Positions 1 through 8,730 are shown, numbered from the stretch's first letter. The stretch is DNA of 64,000 bases from an uncultured Prevotellaceae bacterium (GCA_900316285.1 ONCG01000004.1:62001-126000), one strand, 5' to 3'. Numbers and translations: made by a program. The notes: generated by a model not told the origin, from the letters alone.

Positions 1-49
1 CCCTGTTTGGAATAAGTATCAAAAAACGAAAACAAAAATTTAGATAGCG

Positions 50-313
50 ATGTCGAAAATTTGTCAGATTACAGGAAAGAAGGCACAGATCGGTAACAAC
101 GTGTCTCACTCAAAGCATCGTACAAAGAGAAGCTTTGACGTCAATCTGTTCAGCAAGAAATTCTACTATGTAGAAGAGCAGTGCTGGATTAGCCTTAAGA
201 TCAGTGCTGCTGGTCTTCGTCTCATTAATAAAGTTGGACTCGATGCTGCTCTGAAGCAAGCTGTTGCTAAGGGCTTTATCGATTGGAAGGACATTAAAGT
301 TATAGGAGAGTAA
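50..313 (+). CDS. rpmB: 50S ribosomal protein L28
   Basis: Structural protein of the large ribosomal subunit. The 87-residue product opens with [20 protein letters not shown] and contains the S-K-H-R-T-K-R-x-F block typical of L28, which covers the whole protein; length is normal. The start follows an AT-rich leader with no Shine-Dalgarno sequence, as expected in Bacteroidetes. It lies 6 bases before rpmG and heads a three-gene cluster (rpmB, rpmG, DUF4295) that is a standard order in this phylum. Confidence 0.97.
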   Translation: MSKICQITGKKAQIGNNVSHSKHRTKRSFDVNLFSKKFYYVEEQCWISLKISAAGLRLINKVGLDAALKQAVAKGFIDWKDIKVIGE

Positions 314-319
314 GAAACC

Positions 320-508
320 ATGGCTAAGAAAGTTAAAGGCAACAGAGTGCAGGTCATTCTCGAGTGCACGGAAATGAAGGCCAGTGGTCTGCCCGGCACT
401 AGCCGTTACGTGACCACCAAGAACCGCAAGAACACTCCCGAGAGAATGGAGCTCAAGAAGTACAACCCCATTCTGAAGAAGATGACGGTTCACAAAGAGA
501 TTAAGTAA
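320..508 (+). CDS. rpmG: 50S ribosomal protein L33
   Basis: Large-subunit ribosomal protein of 62 residues. The segment [20 protein letters not shown] and the lysine-rich C-terminus are typical of L33. It has a single cysteine and no paired CxxC motifs, so it is the zinc-free (C-minus) form. It sits 6 bases after rpmB and 36 bases before the DUF4295 gene, with which it is probably co-transcribed. Confidence 0.96.
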   Translation: MAKKVKGNRVQVILECTEMKASGLPGTSRYVTTKNRKNTPERMELKKYNPILKKMTVHKEIK

Positions 509-544
509 GCGTATTGGATAACCATTTAATCAAGAAATAGAACT

Positions 545-703
545 ATGGCAAAGAAAACCGTGGCAACCCTCCACGAAGGTTCGAAGGATGGTCGCGCCTA
601 TACAAAGGTAATCAAAATGGTGAAGAGCCCCAAAACCGGAGCTTACATCTTCGATGAGCAGATGGTTCCCAATGAGGATGTGAAAGATTTCTTCAAGAAT
701 TAA
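545..703 (+). CDS. DUF4295 small protein (probable Bacteroidetes ribosomal protein)
   Basis: A 52-residue basic protein beginning MAKKTVATLHEGSKDGRAYT and ending in KDFFKN. This is the DUF4295 family, found only in Bacteroidetes and almost always directly after rpmG. To my recollection a member has been seen as an extra large-subunit protein in a Bacteroidetes ribosome structure (called bL38); I cannot verify that here. Position and charge fit a ribosomal role. A strong terminator follows 25 bases after the stop codon. Confidence 0.85.
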   Translation: MAKKTVATLHEGSKDGRAYTKVIKMVKSPKTGAYIFDEQMVPNEDVKDFFKN

Positions 704-728
704 TATTGAGAGATTAGCAATGATAACA

Positions 729-770
729 GAGAGGTCGCAGATGAAAAATCTGCGGCCTCTCGTTTGTTTG
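729..770 (+). terminator. Intrinsic terminator of the rpmB-rpmG-DUF4295 cluster
   Basis: A 14-base-pair stem (729-742 with 748-761, one G-T pair) has a 5-base loop and is followed by a T-rich stretch CGTTTGTTTG. It ends the ribosomal protein operon. Confidence 0.85.
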
Positions 771-791
771 TCGGGGTGATCATGGCTTACG

Positions 792-889
792 CGTAGGGGC
801 AGACCTCCGTGTCTGCCCGAACAACAAGGAACGTCCTGCATGCCCATACATCCCAAAAATCACGGGCAGACACGGGGGGCTCCCCTACG
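792..889. repeat. Nested-palindrome intergenic element, family B, copy 1
   Basis: The outer ends CGTAGGGG and CCCCTACG are perfect inverted repeats. Inside the left arm GGGCAGAC pairs with GTCTGCCC, and the right arm carries GGGCAGAC again, so the element can fold as one long hairpin or as smaller hairpins. A second, more decayed copy is at 8938-9036, and the interiors of the two copies are also similar. No coding capacity is visible. The surrounding gap 704-993 otherwise holds only the terminator and the promoter of the next gene. Confidence 0.75.
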
Positions 890-937
890 GTTGGTGCTCC
901 CCAATTCCCATAAAAAACTAAAAAATGCTTAATCTAT

Positions 938-968
938 TTTGTCTTCTGCCGATAAATGCTTAACTTTG
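938..968 (+). promoter_or_regulatory. Bacteroidetes-type promoter of the MORN protein gene
   Basis: TTTG at 938-941 and TAACTTTG at 961-968 match the -33 and -7 consensus with a 19-base spacer. The predicted start of transcription, around 975, lies after the TTG at 973 and before the ATG at 994. This decides the start codon of the next gene. Confidence 0.75.
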
Positions 969-993
969 TAGATTGATAAAACGATTCTACGAA

Positions 994-2118
994 ATGTTGA
1001 AATACAAAATGATTATATTTGCCATGACGTTGTTCTCGCTGAACACGCTGGCACAGAAGATATCGTTGGGCTCTTGTACGATTCGCGAAGACGACTTCGT
1101 CGGCGAATACAAAGGCGAGATGCTCAACGGAAAACCTTATGGAAAGGGTGTGACCATCTATCAGAATGGCAACAAGTATGAAGGCGAATACGTGCGCGGA
1201 AGACGACAAGGCGAAGGCACCTTCACGTTTGCCGACGGCGAACGCTACGAGGGCTCGTGGGTGAATGGTCATCAGCACGGACACGGCACGTATTACTTCC
1301 TGAACAACAACAAGTATGTCGGCCTGTGGTATCGCGATTATCAGGAGGGACATGGCATCATGTACTACTTCAATGGCGATAAGTACGACGGCAACTGGTA
1401 TCACGATAAACGTCACGGAAGAGGACGCTACACGTTTGTCGACGGCTCGTTCTACGATGGCGAATGGCGCGAGGACACCAAGTGGGGCAAGGGATTGTTC
1501 CATTGGAGCGACGGCAGCAGCTACAACGGCGCGTGGGTGAACAATGTGCGTTCAGGCAAGGGGGTCTACTTCTATGCCCACGGCGACAAATACGAGGGCG
1601 ACTGGAAGAACGACTGCCAGCACGGACGCGGCATCTACACCTTCCAGAACGGCGACCGCTATGAAGGTGGTTACGTCGATGGCAATCGCACCGGCGAGGG
1701 CGTGTTCACCTTTGCCAACGGCGACCGCTATACTGGCCACTTCCTCAATGGCGACAAAGAGGGGCAGGGCTCGCTCTATTGGAGCAACGGCGACAGCTAC
1801 ACCGGTCTTTGGAAGAACGACAAGCAGAACGGCAAGGGCGTACTGCGCAAGAAGAACGGCGATGTCTTCGACGGCAGCTTCCGCAATGGCCAGCTCGATG
1901 GCGAAGTGACGATTCGCTTTGCCAATGGCAATCGGTTCCGCGGAACCTATAAGAACGGAAAGCGCAATGGCCGAGCCATCGAGGAGAACAAGGACCGCAC
2001 GCGCTTTGAAGGCTCCTACGTCGACGACCATCGCGATGGCGACTTCGTTGAGAAGGATGCCAACGGCCGCGTGACGGCAAAGGGCCGCTACATCAACGGC
2101 CGCCGCATTGCCGACTAA
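994..2118 (+). CDS. Secreted MORN-repeat protein
   Basis: A 374-residue protein made almost entirely of about 14 MORN repeats of 23 residues each, with the pattern Y-x-G-x-W/Y ... G-x-G-x-Y/F-x-x-x-G-D. The first 20 residues form a signal peptide ending LNTLAQ, so the protein is exported. MORN repeats form extended beta-hairpin sheets that bind proteins or lipids; the target is unknown. An upstream in-frame TTG at 973 overlaps the predicted promoter, so the ATG at 994 is preferred. The last repeats (residues about 330-374) are degenerate. It is followed 71 bases later by the YhcH-family gene. Confidence 0.85.
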   Translation: MLKYKMIIFAMTLFSLNTLAQKISLGSCTIREDDFVGEYKGEMLNGKPYGKGVTIYQNGNKYEGEYVRGRRQGEGTFTFADGERYEGSWVNGHQHGHGTYYFLNNNKYVGLWYRDYQEGHGIMYYFNGDKYDGNWYHDKRHGRGRYTFVDGSFYDGEWREDTKWGKGLFHWSDGSSYNGAWVNNVRSGKGVYFYAHGDKYEGDWKNDCQHGRGIYTFQNGDRYEGGYVDGNRTGEGVFTFANGDRYTGHFLNGDKEGQGSLYWSNGDSYTGLWKNDKQNGKGVLRKKNGDVFDGSFRNGQLDGEVTIRFANGNRFRGTYKNGKRNGRAIEENKDRTRFEGSYVDDHRDGDFVEKDANGRVTAKGRYINGRRIAD

Positions 2119-2189
2119 CTGACCCGATGACAGATGACAGATGACAGTTTTTTGAAACTGATAAAACCAAACTTAAAACACATACTATT

Positions 2190-2636
2190 ATGATCGTTGA
2201 CAGAATCGAAAACCTTGAGAAGTACTTTGCCTTGAACCCTTTGTTCAAGGAGGTGGCAGACTTTCTTAGCGCGAACGATATGAGTGCTCTTTCTACTGGG
2301 ATACATCATATCAAGGGCGACGACGTGTTCGTAAACATTCAGGAAGCAGCAGGCAAAACAAAGGAACAGGCTGTTGTGGAGTATCATCGCAAGATGGTGG
2401 ACATCCAGATTCCCTTCAGCAGCGAGGAGACCTACGGCTATATTCCGACCGCCGACCTTCCCGCAGCCGACTTCAATGAAGAAAAAGACGTGGCACTGCT
2501 GCCTGGCGTTGCCTCGCAGAGCTTCGTTACGTGCAAGCCTGGCATGTTCGTCATTTTCTTCCCACAAGACGGACACGCTCCGTTCATTACCGATGCTCCC
2601 ATGCTTCGCAAGGCCATCTTCAAGATTAAAGCATAG
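2190..2636 (+). CDS. YhcH/YjgK/YiaL family protein
   Basis: A 148-residue protein covering the whole YhcH/YjgK/YiaL (DUF386) fold, a cupin-like beta barrel. Recognisable parts are the conserved histidine segment GIHHIKGDDVFV near residues 37-48, the EYHRKMVDIQ segment near residue 67, and the C-terminal block MFVIFFPQDGHAP. Members occur with sialic acid and sugar-acid catabolism and are proposed to act on sugar anomers or as accessory subunits of glycosidases; the reaction is not settled. There is no signal peptide, so it is cytoplasmic. Three tandem copies of GATGACA lie just upstream at 2126-2147. Confidence 0.88.
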   Translation: MIVDRIENLEKYFALNPLFKEVADFLSANDMSALSTGIHHIKGDDVFVNIQEAAGKTKEQAVVEYHRKMVDIQIPFSSEETYGYIPTADLPAADFNEEKDVALLPGVASQSFVTCKPGMFVIFFPQDGHAPFITDAPMLRKAIFKIKA

Positions 2637-2700
2637 GCAGACAGGAGGTTATAGCATTAGTTCTACATTATTCACATAAGACACTAATAATCAGACGATT

Positions 2701-4755
2701 ATGGCAACCAAGAAGAATGCGACGAAGGTTCAGGAGAAACCTCAGGTAAAGCATATCAACATCGTGAAGAACGACCCGTATCTGGAGCCCTACGAGGCTG
2801 CCATCCAGGGACGTCACGACCACGCCGTTTGGAAAATCAACCAGCTCACGCAGAATGGCAAGCGAAGCCTCACCGACTTCGCCTCTGGCCACTTCTACTA
2901 CGGTCTGCACAAACTCAGCCGCGGCTGGGTGTTCCGCGAGTGGGCGCCTAATGCCACCGACATCTATCTCATTGGCGACTTCAACAATTGGCAGGAGAAC
3001 GATAAGTATAAATGCAAGCGCATCGAAGGCACCGGCAACTGGGAGCTGAAATTGAAGGAGAAGGACCTGCAGCATGGTCAGCTCTACAAGATGAAGGTGC
3101 ATTGGAACGGTGGTGAAGGCGAGCGCATTCCGGCATGGTGTCGCCGCGTAGTACAGGACGACCAGACGAAGATCTTCTCCGCCCAGGTGTGGAATCCCGC
3201 TGAACCCTATAAGTGGAAGAAGAACAGCTTCCGCCCATCGAAGTCGCCGCTGCTCATCTACGAGTGCCACATCGGTATGGCTCAGGATGCAGAGAAGGTG
3301 GGCACCTACACAGAGTTTAAGGACAACGTGCTGCCGCGCGTGGCCAAGGCTGGCTACAACGCCATTCAGATCATGGCCATTCAGGAGCACCCCTACTATG
3401 GCTCCTTCGGCTACCACGTATCATCGTTCTTCGCACCCAGCAGCCGCTTCGGCACGCCCGAGGAACTGAAGGCCCTCATCGACGAAGCTCACCGACTGGG
3501 CATCGCCGTGATCATGGACATCGTGCACTCGCATGCCGTAAAGAACGAGATTGAAGGTCTGGGCAATCTGGCTGGCGATCCCAACCAGTATTTCTATCCC
3601 GGCGATCGCCATGAGCATCCAGCATGGGATTCGCTCTGCTTCGACTATGGCAAGGACGAGGTCGTGCACTTCCTGCTCTCCAACTGCCGCTATTGGCTGG
3701 GCGAGTTCCACTTCGATGGCTTCCGCTTCGATGGTGTGACGTCGATGCTCTACTATAGCCACGGACTGGGCGAGGCTTTTGGCGGCTATGGCGACTACTT
3801 CAATGGTCACGAGGACGACAATGCCATTTGCTATCTCACGTTGGCCAACTGCCTGATTCACGAGGAGAATCCCAATGCCATCACCATCGCTGAGGAGGTG
3901 TCCGGCATGCCGGGCCTCGCTGCTAAGTTCGAGGACGGCGGCTTTGGCTTCGACTACCGCATGGCTATGAACGTGCCCGACTATTGGATCAAGACCATCA
4001 AGGAGCTGAAGGACGAGGACTGGAAGCCCAGCAGCATCTTCTGGGAGGTGAAGAACCGTCGTGCCGACGAGAAGACCATCTCTTACTGCGAAAGCCACGA
4101 CCAGGCTCTTGTGGGCGACAAGACCATCATCTTCCGCCTCATCGATGCCGATATGTACTGGCACTTCAAGAAAGGCGACGAGAACGATGTGGTCAACCGT
4201 GGTATCGCCCTGCACAAGATGATTCGCCTGGTCACGGCTTCTACCATCAATGGCGGCTACCTCAACTTCATGGGCAATGAGTTCGGACATCCCGAATGGA
4301 TCGACTTCCCCCGTGAGGGTAACGGCTGGAGCTATAAGTATGCACGTCGTCAGTGGAACCTCGTCGACAACAAGGAGCTCTGCTATCATTGGCTCGGCGA
4401 CTTCGATCGCGAGATGCTGCGCGTCATCAAGAGCGAACGCAACTTCAACCGCACGAAGATTGTGGAGATTTGGCACAACGATGGCGACCAGATTCTGGCC
4501 TATATGCGTGGCGACCTGGTGTTTGTGTTCAACTTCTCGCCCACGCGTTCCTTCACCGACTACGGCTTCCTGGTGCCCACGGGCAGCTACGACGTCGTGC
4601 TCAACACCGACGCGAAGGAGTTTGGCGGCAATGGCTTCGCCGACGATAGCATCACGCACTTCACCAACTTCGACCCGCTCTACGTGAAAGACCACAAGGA
4701 GTGGCTCAAGCTCTATATCCCCGCCCGTTCGGCCGTGGTATTGAAGAAGAATTAA
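2701..4755 (+). CDS. glgB: 1,4-alpha-glucan branching enzyme (GH13)
   Basis: Makes alpha-1,6 branches in glycogen by moving part of an alpha-1,4 chain. The 684-residue product has an N-terminal CBM48-like domain (about residues 60-170, with the FREWAPNATDIYLIGDFNNW segment) and a GH13 barrel. Catalytic regions are visible: DIVHSHAV at 273, FRFDGVTSM with nucleophile Asp344, AEEVSG with acid/base Glu398, and SHDQ with Asp467. The sequence is of the eukaryotic-like branching-enzyme type common in Bacteroidetes rather than the Escherichia type. The membrane-protein gene starts 3 bases after its stop, so the two are probably co-transcribed. Confidence 0.92.
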   Translation: MATKKNATKVQEKPQVKHINIVKNDPYLEPYEAAIQGRHDHAVWKINQLTQNGKRSLTDFASGHFYYGLHKLSRGWVFREWAPNATDIYLIGDFNNWQENDKYKCKRIEGTGNWELKLKEKDLQHGQLYKMKVHWNGGEGERIPAWCRRVVQDDQTKIFSAQVWNPAEPYKWKKNSFRPSKSPLLIYECHIGMAQDAEKVGTYTEFKDNVLPRVAKAGYNAIQIMAIQEHPYYGSFGYHVSSFFAPSSRFGTPEELKALIDEAHRLGIAVIMDIVHSHAVKNEIEGLGNLAGDPNQYFYPGDRHEHPAWDSLCFDYGKDEVVHFLLSNCRYWLGEFHFDGFRFDGVTSMLYYSHGLGEAFGGYGDYFNGHEDDNAICYLTLANCLIHEENPNAITIAEEVSGMPGLAAKFEDGGFGFDYRMAMNVPDYWIKTIKELKDEDWKPSSIFWEVKNRRADEKTISYCESHDQALVGDKTIIFRLIDADMYWHFKKGDENDVVNRGIALHKMIRLVTASTINGGYLNFMGNEFGHPEWIDFPREGNGWSYKYARRQWNLVDNKELCYHWLGDFDREMLRVIKSERNFNRTKIVEIWHNDGDQILAYMRGDLVFVFNFSPTRSFTDYGFLVPTGSYDVVLNTDAKEFGGNGFADDSITHFTNFDPLYVKDHKEWLKLYIPARSAVVLKKN

Positions 4756-4758
4756 AGA

Positions 4759-5844
4759 ATGAGTAAATCCAACAAACAGAATAGCGCAGTACCCATCAGA
4801 GTCGTCTGCGCTGTTCTTTTTCTATGCTTCACATTCGGCTACCTCTATTTCTATCAAGCCGATGTGCTCACGGCCACACAGCATCTGCTGTCGGGTGGGA
4901 AGACGCACTACGACCGTACCATTGGCGCTGTGCTCATCACGGTAGCGCTTTTTGTCATTCATCTCGCCGTGCTCGCTTCCACCAAGCTTTTGCGGCACGG
5001 CCATGCGCTGTCTTACTTCCCTTCGCTGCTTGCTCTCACGGTGCTGACGGGCATTCACATTCACAACGACGGCACCTTCGATTTCGGTCATTGGCTGTGG
5101 GCGGCTCCGCTGCTGTTGGTGCTGTTCATCGTTGTCGTGGTGCTCATCCGCCAATGGCAACAATTCGATAGGAAGTCGTTTGCCGCACCGCTCTTGGTGT
5201 CGTCGTGGTGGCATAATCTGATGGTCATGGCGGCGATGTTCTTGTTTGTGGGCTTGTTCTCCAATCACAACGACGTCATGCACTACCGCTTGCGTGCCGA
5301 GTCGTGCATGCTGCATCGCGACTACCAAGGGGCACTCATGGCGGGCAAGGGTGCATTGGCTACCGACTCCAATCTCACGATGCTCCGCATTCATGCGTTG
5401 GCACGCAGTCATCAGCTGGGCGAGCATCTCTTCGAGTATCCCATTGTGGGTGGTTCTGCCGCGATGATGCCTGATAGCAATCATCTGCGACCGGTGTTCT
5501 TTCCAATGTATCGGTTGGTGGAGTATCCTTCACGCGATTTTCGCCTGTGCCGACATCTACTCAATCGCAATCTCGATGCCTTTGTTTACGAGCTCATGCG
5601 CGACTCTGCAGCCACCGACTCCGATTTCCTCGACCGTCAGCCGAAGCATTATCGCGAAGCCTTGTTGCTCTACGATCGTCGGAAGGCAAAGCCCGTCTAC
5701 GACAATCTCACCATGGAGGCCGACTACGAGGACTTCCTGAAGCTGTATCGCGAAAAGACCGATGCGCGCACTCGCCAAGCCCATTTGTGCGACGTCTATG
5801 GTAATACGTATTGGTATTACTACTTCACAAGAGAACAGGAATAA
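4759..5844 (+). CDS. Membrane protein, possibly DUF6057 family
   Basis: A 361-residue integral membrane protein. Four hydrophobic segments can be seen, at about residues 12-30, 55-72, 110-130 and 150-170. They are followed by a soluble C-terminal half rich in Arg and Tyr that looks alpha-helical, with faint TPR-like spacing. It resembles Bacteroidales proteins labelled DUF6057, though those I recall are longer, so this may be a short form. It starts 3 bases after glgB, which suggests translational coupling but not a known job in glycogen metabolism. Function unknown. Confidence 0.6.
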   Translation: MSKSNKQNSAVPIRVVCAVLFLCFTFGYLYFYQADVLTATQHLLSGGKTHYDRTIGAVLITVALFVIHLAVLASTKLLRHGHALSYFPSLLALTVLTGIHIHNDGTFDFGHWLWAAPLLLVLFIVVVVLIRQWQQFDRKSFAAPLLVSSWWHNLMVMAAMFLFVGLFSNHNDVMHYRLRAESCMLHRDYQGALMAGKGALATDSNLTMLRIHALARSHQLGEHLFEYPIVGGSAAMMPDSNHLRPVFFPMYRLVEYPSRDFRLCRHLLNRNLDAFVYELMRDSAATDSDFLDRQPKHYREALLLYDRRKAKPVYDNLTMEADYEDFLKLYREKTDARTRQAHLCDVYGNTYWYYYFTREQE

Positions 5845-5847
5845 GAA

Positions 5848-5923
5848 ATGTAGGGACGCGACGTGTCGCGTTCTTGGAGGGGAAAAGCTACATCCAGCAA
5901 CGCGGCACGCCGCGTCCCTACAT
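5848..5923. repeat. Nested-palindrome element, family A, copy 1
   Basis: Outer inverted repeats ATGTAGGGACGCG / CGCGTCCCTACAT enclose an inner hairpin in each arm: CGCGA-CGTG-TCGCG on the left and CGCGG-CACG-CCGCG on the right. The middle contains GGGGAAAAGCTA. It starts 3 bases after the stop of the membrane-protein gene. Four more copies lie in this window, all in gaps between genes. Confidence 0.85.
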
Positions 5924-5952
5924 GTCGGATTCAATAATTGCCTAACAATAAA

Positions 5953-5979
5953 ATGAGCTGCTCGTTGTGGGCAGCTCAT
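5953..5979. terminator. Bidirectional terminator between converging genes
   Basis: ATGAGCTGC and GCAGCTCAT form a 9-base-pair stem with a 9-base loop. CTTGTTTATT follows on the plus strand, and T-rich sequence follows on the minus strand (reverse of AACAATAAA). It sits between the plus-strand membrane-protein gene and the minus-strand pfkA. Confidence 0.7.
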
Positions 5980-6013
5980 CTTGTTTATTAGTAGTTTTAT
6001 TGCTTCGTTTTCG

Positions 6014-6991
6014 TTAAATGCTCAGTTCATCGAGCACCGTGAACAGCTTCTTGTCCAAAGGTTTATCCTGGCGGATGGCTTCGGCCAGCGGCACATAGAC
6101 AATCTCGTTGTTGCGCACGCCGACCATCACATTGCGCTGATCGTGCAGGATGGCTTCGATGGCACCTACGCCTGTGCGAGAAGCAAGGATGCGGTCGTGG
6201 GCAGTAGGAGAGCCTCCGCGTTGCAAATGGCCGAGAATCGACACACGAACATCGAACTGTGGGAACTCCTTGCGCACGCGGTCAGCATAGTAGAGAGCGC
6301 CGCATTTTGGACTTTCCGAGACGATGACGATGCACGAGCGCTTCGACTTGCGAATGCCGTGTTCCATAAATCGGGCGAGCTGGTCGGCACGCGTCATATC
6401 CTCTGGGATAATGGCAGCTTCGGCTCCGCAGGCAATAGCGGAGTTCTGAGCCAGGAAGCCGGCATCGCGCCCCATCACCTCGACGAAGAAGATGCGCTCA
6501 TGGCTTTGGGCCGTATCGCGAATGCGGTCTACACACTCCATGATGGTATTCAGGGTTGTGTCGTAGCCGATGGTGGAGTCGGTGCCGTAGAGGTCGTTGT
6601 CGATGGTGCCCGGCAAGCCAATACAGCACACGTCGAATTCGCGGGCAAACTGCATGGCACCTGTTAGCGAGCCGTTACCGCCAATCACGACGAGAGCCTG
6701 CATGTCGGCCTTCTTCATCTGCTCGTAGGCACGAGCCTTACCTTCTTCGGTCATAAACTCTTTTGAGCGAGCAGTCTTCAGAATCGTGCCGCCCAAGCCA
6801 ATGATTCCGCTCACGTTCTCAGTCGTGAAATTCTGAAACTCACCGTTCATCAATCCTTCGTAGCCGCGATAGACGCCTACAGGCTGGAAACCGTTGCAGA
6901 TGGCTGCACGGGTGACCGCACGGATTGCAGCATTCATACCTGGAGCATCACCTCCCGAGGTGAGAATTCCAATTTTGTGAATCTTTGCCAT
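6014..6991 (-). CDS. pfkA: ATP-dependent 6-phosphofructokinase
   Basis: Phosphorylates fructose 6-phosphate to fructose 1,6-bisphosphate in glycolysis. The 325-residue protein has the normal PfkA length and motifs: [14 protein letters not shown] at residue 14, the nucleotide loop GGNGS, the catalytic segment [16 protein letters not shown], and the substrate segment HLQRGGSP. Gly in the GGNGS loop and in PGTIDND (rather than Asp and Lys) indicates use of ATP instead of pyrophosphate. A MITE-like element starts only 25 bases upstream, so any promoter must lie in or beyond that element; no clean TAnnTTTG box is seen in the short leader. Confidence 0.95.
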   Translation of the reverse strand: MAKIHKIGILTSGGDAPGMNAAIRAVTRAAICNGFQPVGVYRGYEGLMNGEFQNFTTENVSGIIGLGGTILKTARSKEFMTEEGKARAYEQMKKADMQALVVIGGNGSLTGAMQFAREFDVCCIGLPGTIDNDLYGTDSTIGYDTTLNTIMECVDRIRDTAQSHERIFFVEVMGRDAGFLAQNSAIACGAEAAIIPEDMTRADQLARFMEHGIRKSKRSCIVIVSESPKCGALYYADRVRKEFPQFDVRVSILGHLQRGGSPTAHDRILASRTGVGAIEAILHDQRNVMVGVRNNEIVYVPLAEAIRQDKPLDKKLFTVLDELSI

Positions 6992-7015
6992 AGTGATAGT
7001 TTTTATAAAAGAAGA

Positions 7016-7234
7016 GGGTGTGTCAAAATAAGAATAATGGACGAAAAGACGCTGCCAGGAGTCCCCTCCTCCTGGGAGGAGGGGTTAGGGGTGGTAGAGA
7101 ATAATAATGACATAACCTATTATAAATCATATGTTTATGAAATGGTCGGACCTTTTTTGTCTCTACCACCCCTGCCCCCTCCTTCCAGAAGGAGGGGACT
7201 ACAAAATGACTTCTTACTCAATTTTGACACACCC
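7016..7234. mobile_element. MITE-like palindromic element between uxaB and pfkA
   Basis: The element is bounded by perfect 14-base inverted ends, GGGTGTGTCAAAAT at 7016-7029 and its complement at 7221-7234. Inside, GGGGTGGTAGAGA and TCTCTACCACCCC form a second inverted pair. Each arm also has its own G/C hairpin (CCCCTCCT with AGGAGGGG). The 219-base element has no transposase. The terminal sequence resembles ends of small repeated elements I associate with Bacteroidales genomes. Only one copy is in the window. Confidence 0.7.
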
Positions 7235-7251
7235 CTTCATGGTTGGTTTGC

Positions 7252-8730
7252 TTAGAGAATGGTCTTCACGGCTTCAAGCATGCCCTTCTCCTGAATCAGG
7301 TCGAGGTCTTTCTTCACCAGCTCGGCCAATCCCTTCACGTTGTGCAGGTCTTCGCCCCAGATGAACTCGGCTGCAAGAACGCCGTCGGTAACCTTCTGCG
7401 TGTCGCCCGTTGCCCAGAGGTCGCGCAGCAGCTGCATGATCTTCTCGTCGTCGTTGGGAACAATCTCGGCACCGTCCTCGCGAACACCGCCCTTGTAGTA
7501 GGTGATGATGGCGGCTAGACCGAATACCAATCCCTGCGGCAGCTCGCCCTTGCGCTCCAGATAGGTTTTCACGCCAGGTAGGTCGCGGGCTTGGAACTTC
7601 GGGAACGAGTTCAGCATGATACTCGTCACCTGATGGTCTACATACGGGTTGTTGAAGCGCTCCAGCACATCGGCGGCAAACTGCTTCAGCTCGTCCATCG
7701 GCAGGTTGAGCGTTTCCATGAGCTCTTCGAACTGCACCTTGTGGATGTACTTGCCCAATACGGGATGATTGCAGGCATCACGCACAATGTTCACACCGCT
7801 CAGATAGGTCACGGGGGAGAGAACGGTATGCGGGCCGTTCAGCAATGTCACCTTGCGCTCGTGGTAAGGCTTCTCGCTCTCGGCAATGAGCACGTGCAGG
7901 CCGGCTTTCTCGGCGGGGAACTCCTTACGCAGTTCTTCGCAAGTCATGTTCTCGGCTTTCTCAATTACCCAGAGGTGGAAGATCTCGGCCTGCACAACGA
8001 GGTTGTCCTTGTAGCCAATCTTCTGCTGGATGTCGGCAATCTCCTTACGGGGGAAGCCCGGAACGATACGGTCGACGAGCGTGGCACAAACATAGTTGTA
8101 CTTCGTGAACCACTCCTTGAAGCCTTCGTAGTCCTTGCCGAAGTCGTCCTTCCAGAGTTCGATGTACTGGTAGATGCACTCCTTCAGGTGGTGTCCGTTC
8201 AGGAAGATCAACTCGCAAGGCATGATGATGAGTCCCTTCGAGGGATCACCATTGAAGGCCTGATAGCGGCGATACAGCAACTGAACCAGCTTGCCAGGAT
8301 AGCTGCTGGCAGGAGCATCGCTCAGCTTGCAAGCAGGATCGAAGGCGATACCGGCTTCGGTGGTGTTCGAGATGACGAAGCGAATCTCAGGCTGCTCGGC
8401 CAATGCCATGTAGGCCCAGTTCTGCGTGTAGGGATTCAGGGCACGGCTGATGACGTCGATGCGCTCCAGTGTGTTCACGGCTTCGCCGTTCAGGCGACCT
8501 TGCAGGTTGACATGATACAGACAGTCCTGACCATTCAGCCAGTCCACCATACCGCGTTCAATGGGCTGTACGACGACAACGCTACCATTGAAGTTGGTCT
8601 TTTGGTTCATGTTCCAAAGAATCCAGTCAACAAAAGCGCGAAGGAAATTTCCTTCACCAAATTGAATAACTCGCTCAGGCATTGTGCTCTTCGGCGCGAA
8701 ATGCCTGTTCAGTGGCATTAATTTTTCCAT
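7252..8730 (-). CDS. uxaB: Tagaturonate reductase (altronate oxidoreductase)
   Basis: Reduces D-tagaturonate to D-altronate with NADH in galacturonate breakdown. The 492-residue protein is a long-chain mannitol dehydrogenase-family enzyme: an N-terminal Rossmann segment VIQFGEGNFLRAFVDW at about residue 21 and the catalytic pattern KVTLLNGPH (K-x4-N-x2-H) near residue 290. Length and N-terminus fit UxaB rather than UxuB, which is found separately at 24036-25622. No other galacturonate gene (uxaA, uxaC) is adjacent. A minus-strand -7 box TATTTTTG at 8763-8770 fits a leader of about 27 bases. Confidence 0.9.
   Translation of the reverse strand: MEKLMPLNRHFAPKSTMPERVIQFGEGNFLRAFVDWILWNMNQKTNFNGSVVVVQPIERGMVDWLNGQDCLYHVNLQGRLNGEAVNTLERIDVISRALNPYTQNWAYMALAEQPEIRFVISNTTEAGIAFDPACKLSDAPASSYPGKLVQLLYRRYQAFNGDPSKGLIIMPCELIFLNGHHLKECIYQYIELWKDDFGKDYEGFKEWFTKYNYVCATLVDRIVPGFPRKEIADIQQKIGYKDNLVVQAEIFHLWVIEKAENMTCEELRKEFPAEKAGLHVLIAESEKPYHERKVTLLNGPHTVLSPVTYLSGVNIVRDACNHPVLGKYIHKVQFEELMETLNLPMDELKQFAADVLERFNNPYVDHQVTSIMLNSFPKFQARDLPGVKTYLERKGELPQGLVFGLAAIITYYKGGVREDGAEIVPNDDEKIMQLLRDLWATGDTQKVTDGVLAAEFIWGEDLHNVKGLAELVKKDLDLIQEKGMLEAVKTIL

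Noticed and set aside
3421-4695. Long antisense open frame opposite glgB (424 codons)
   Set aside because: It is a shadow of a well-identified GH13 gene and shows no family features. The same applies to long antisense frames opposite iorA, the DPP IV gene, the ADP-forming synthetase gene and the second DUF4861 gene.
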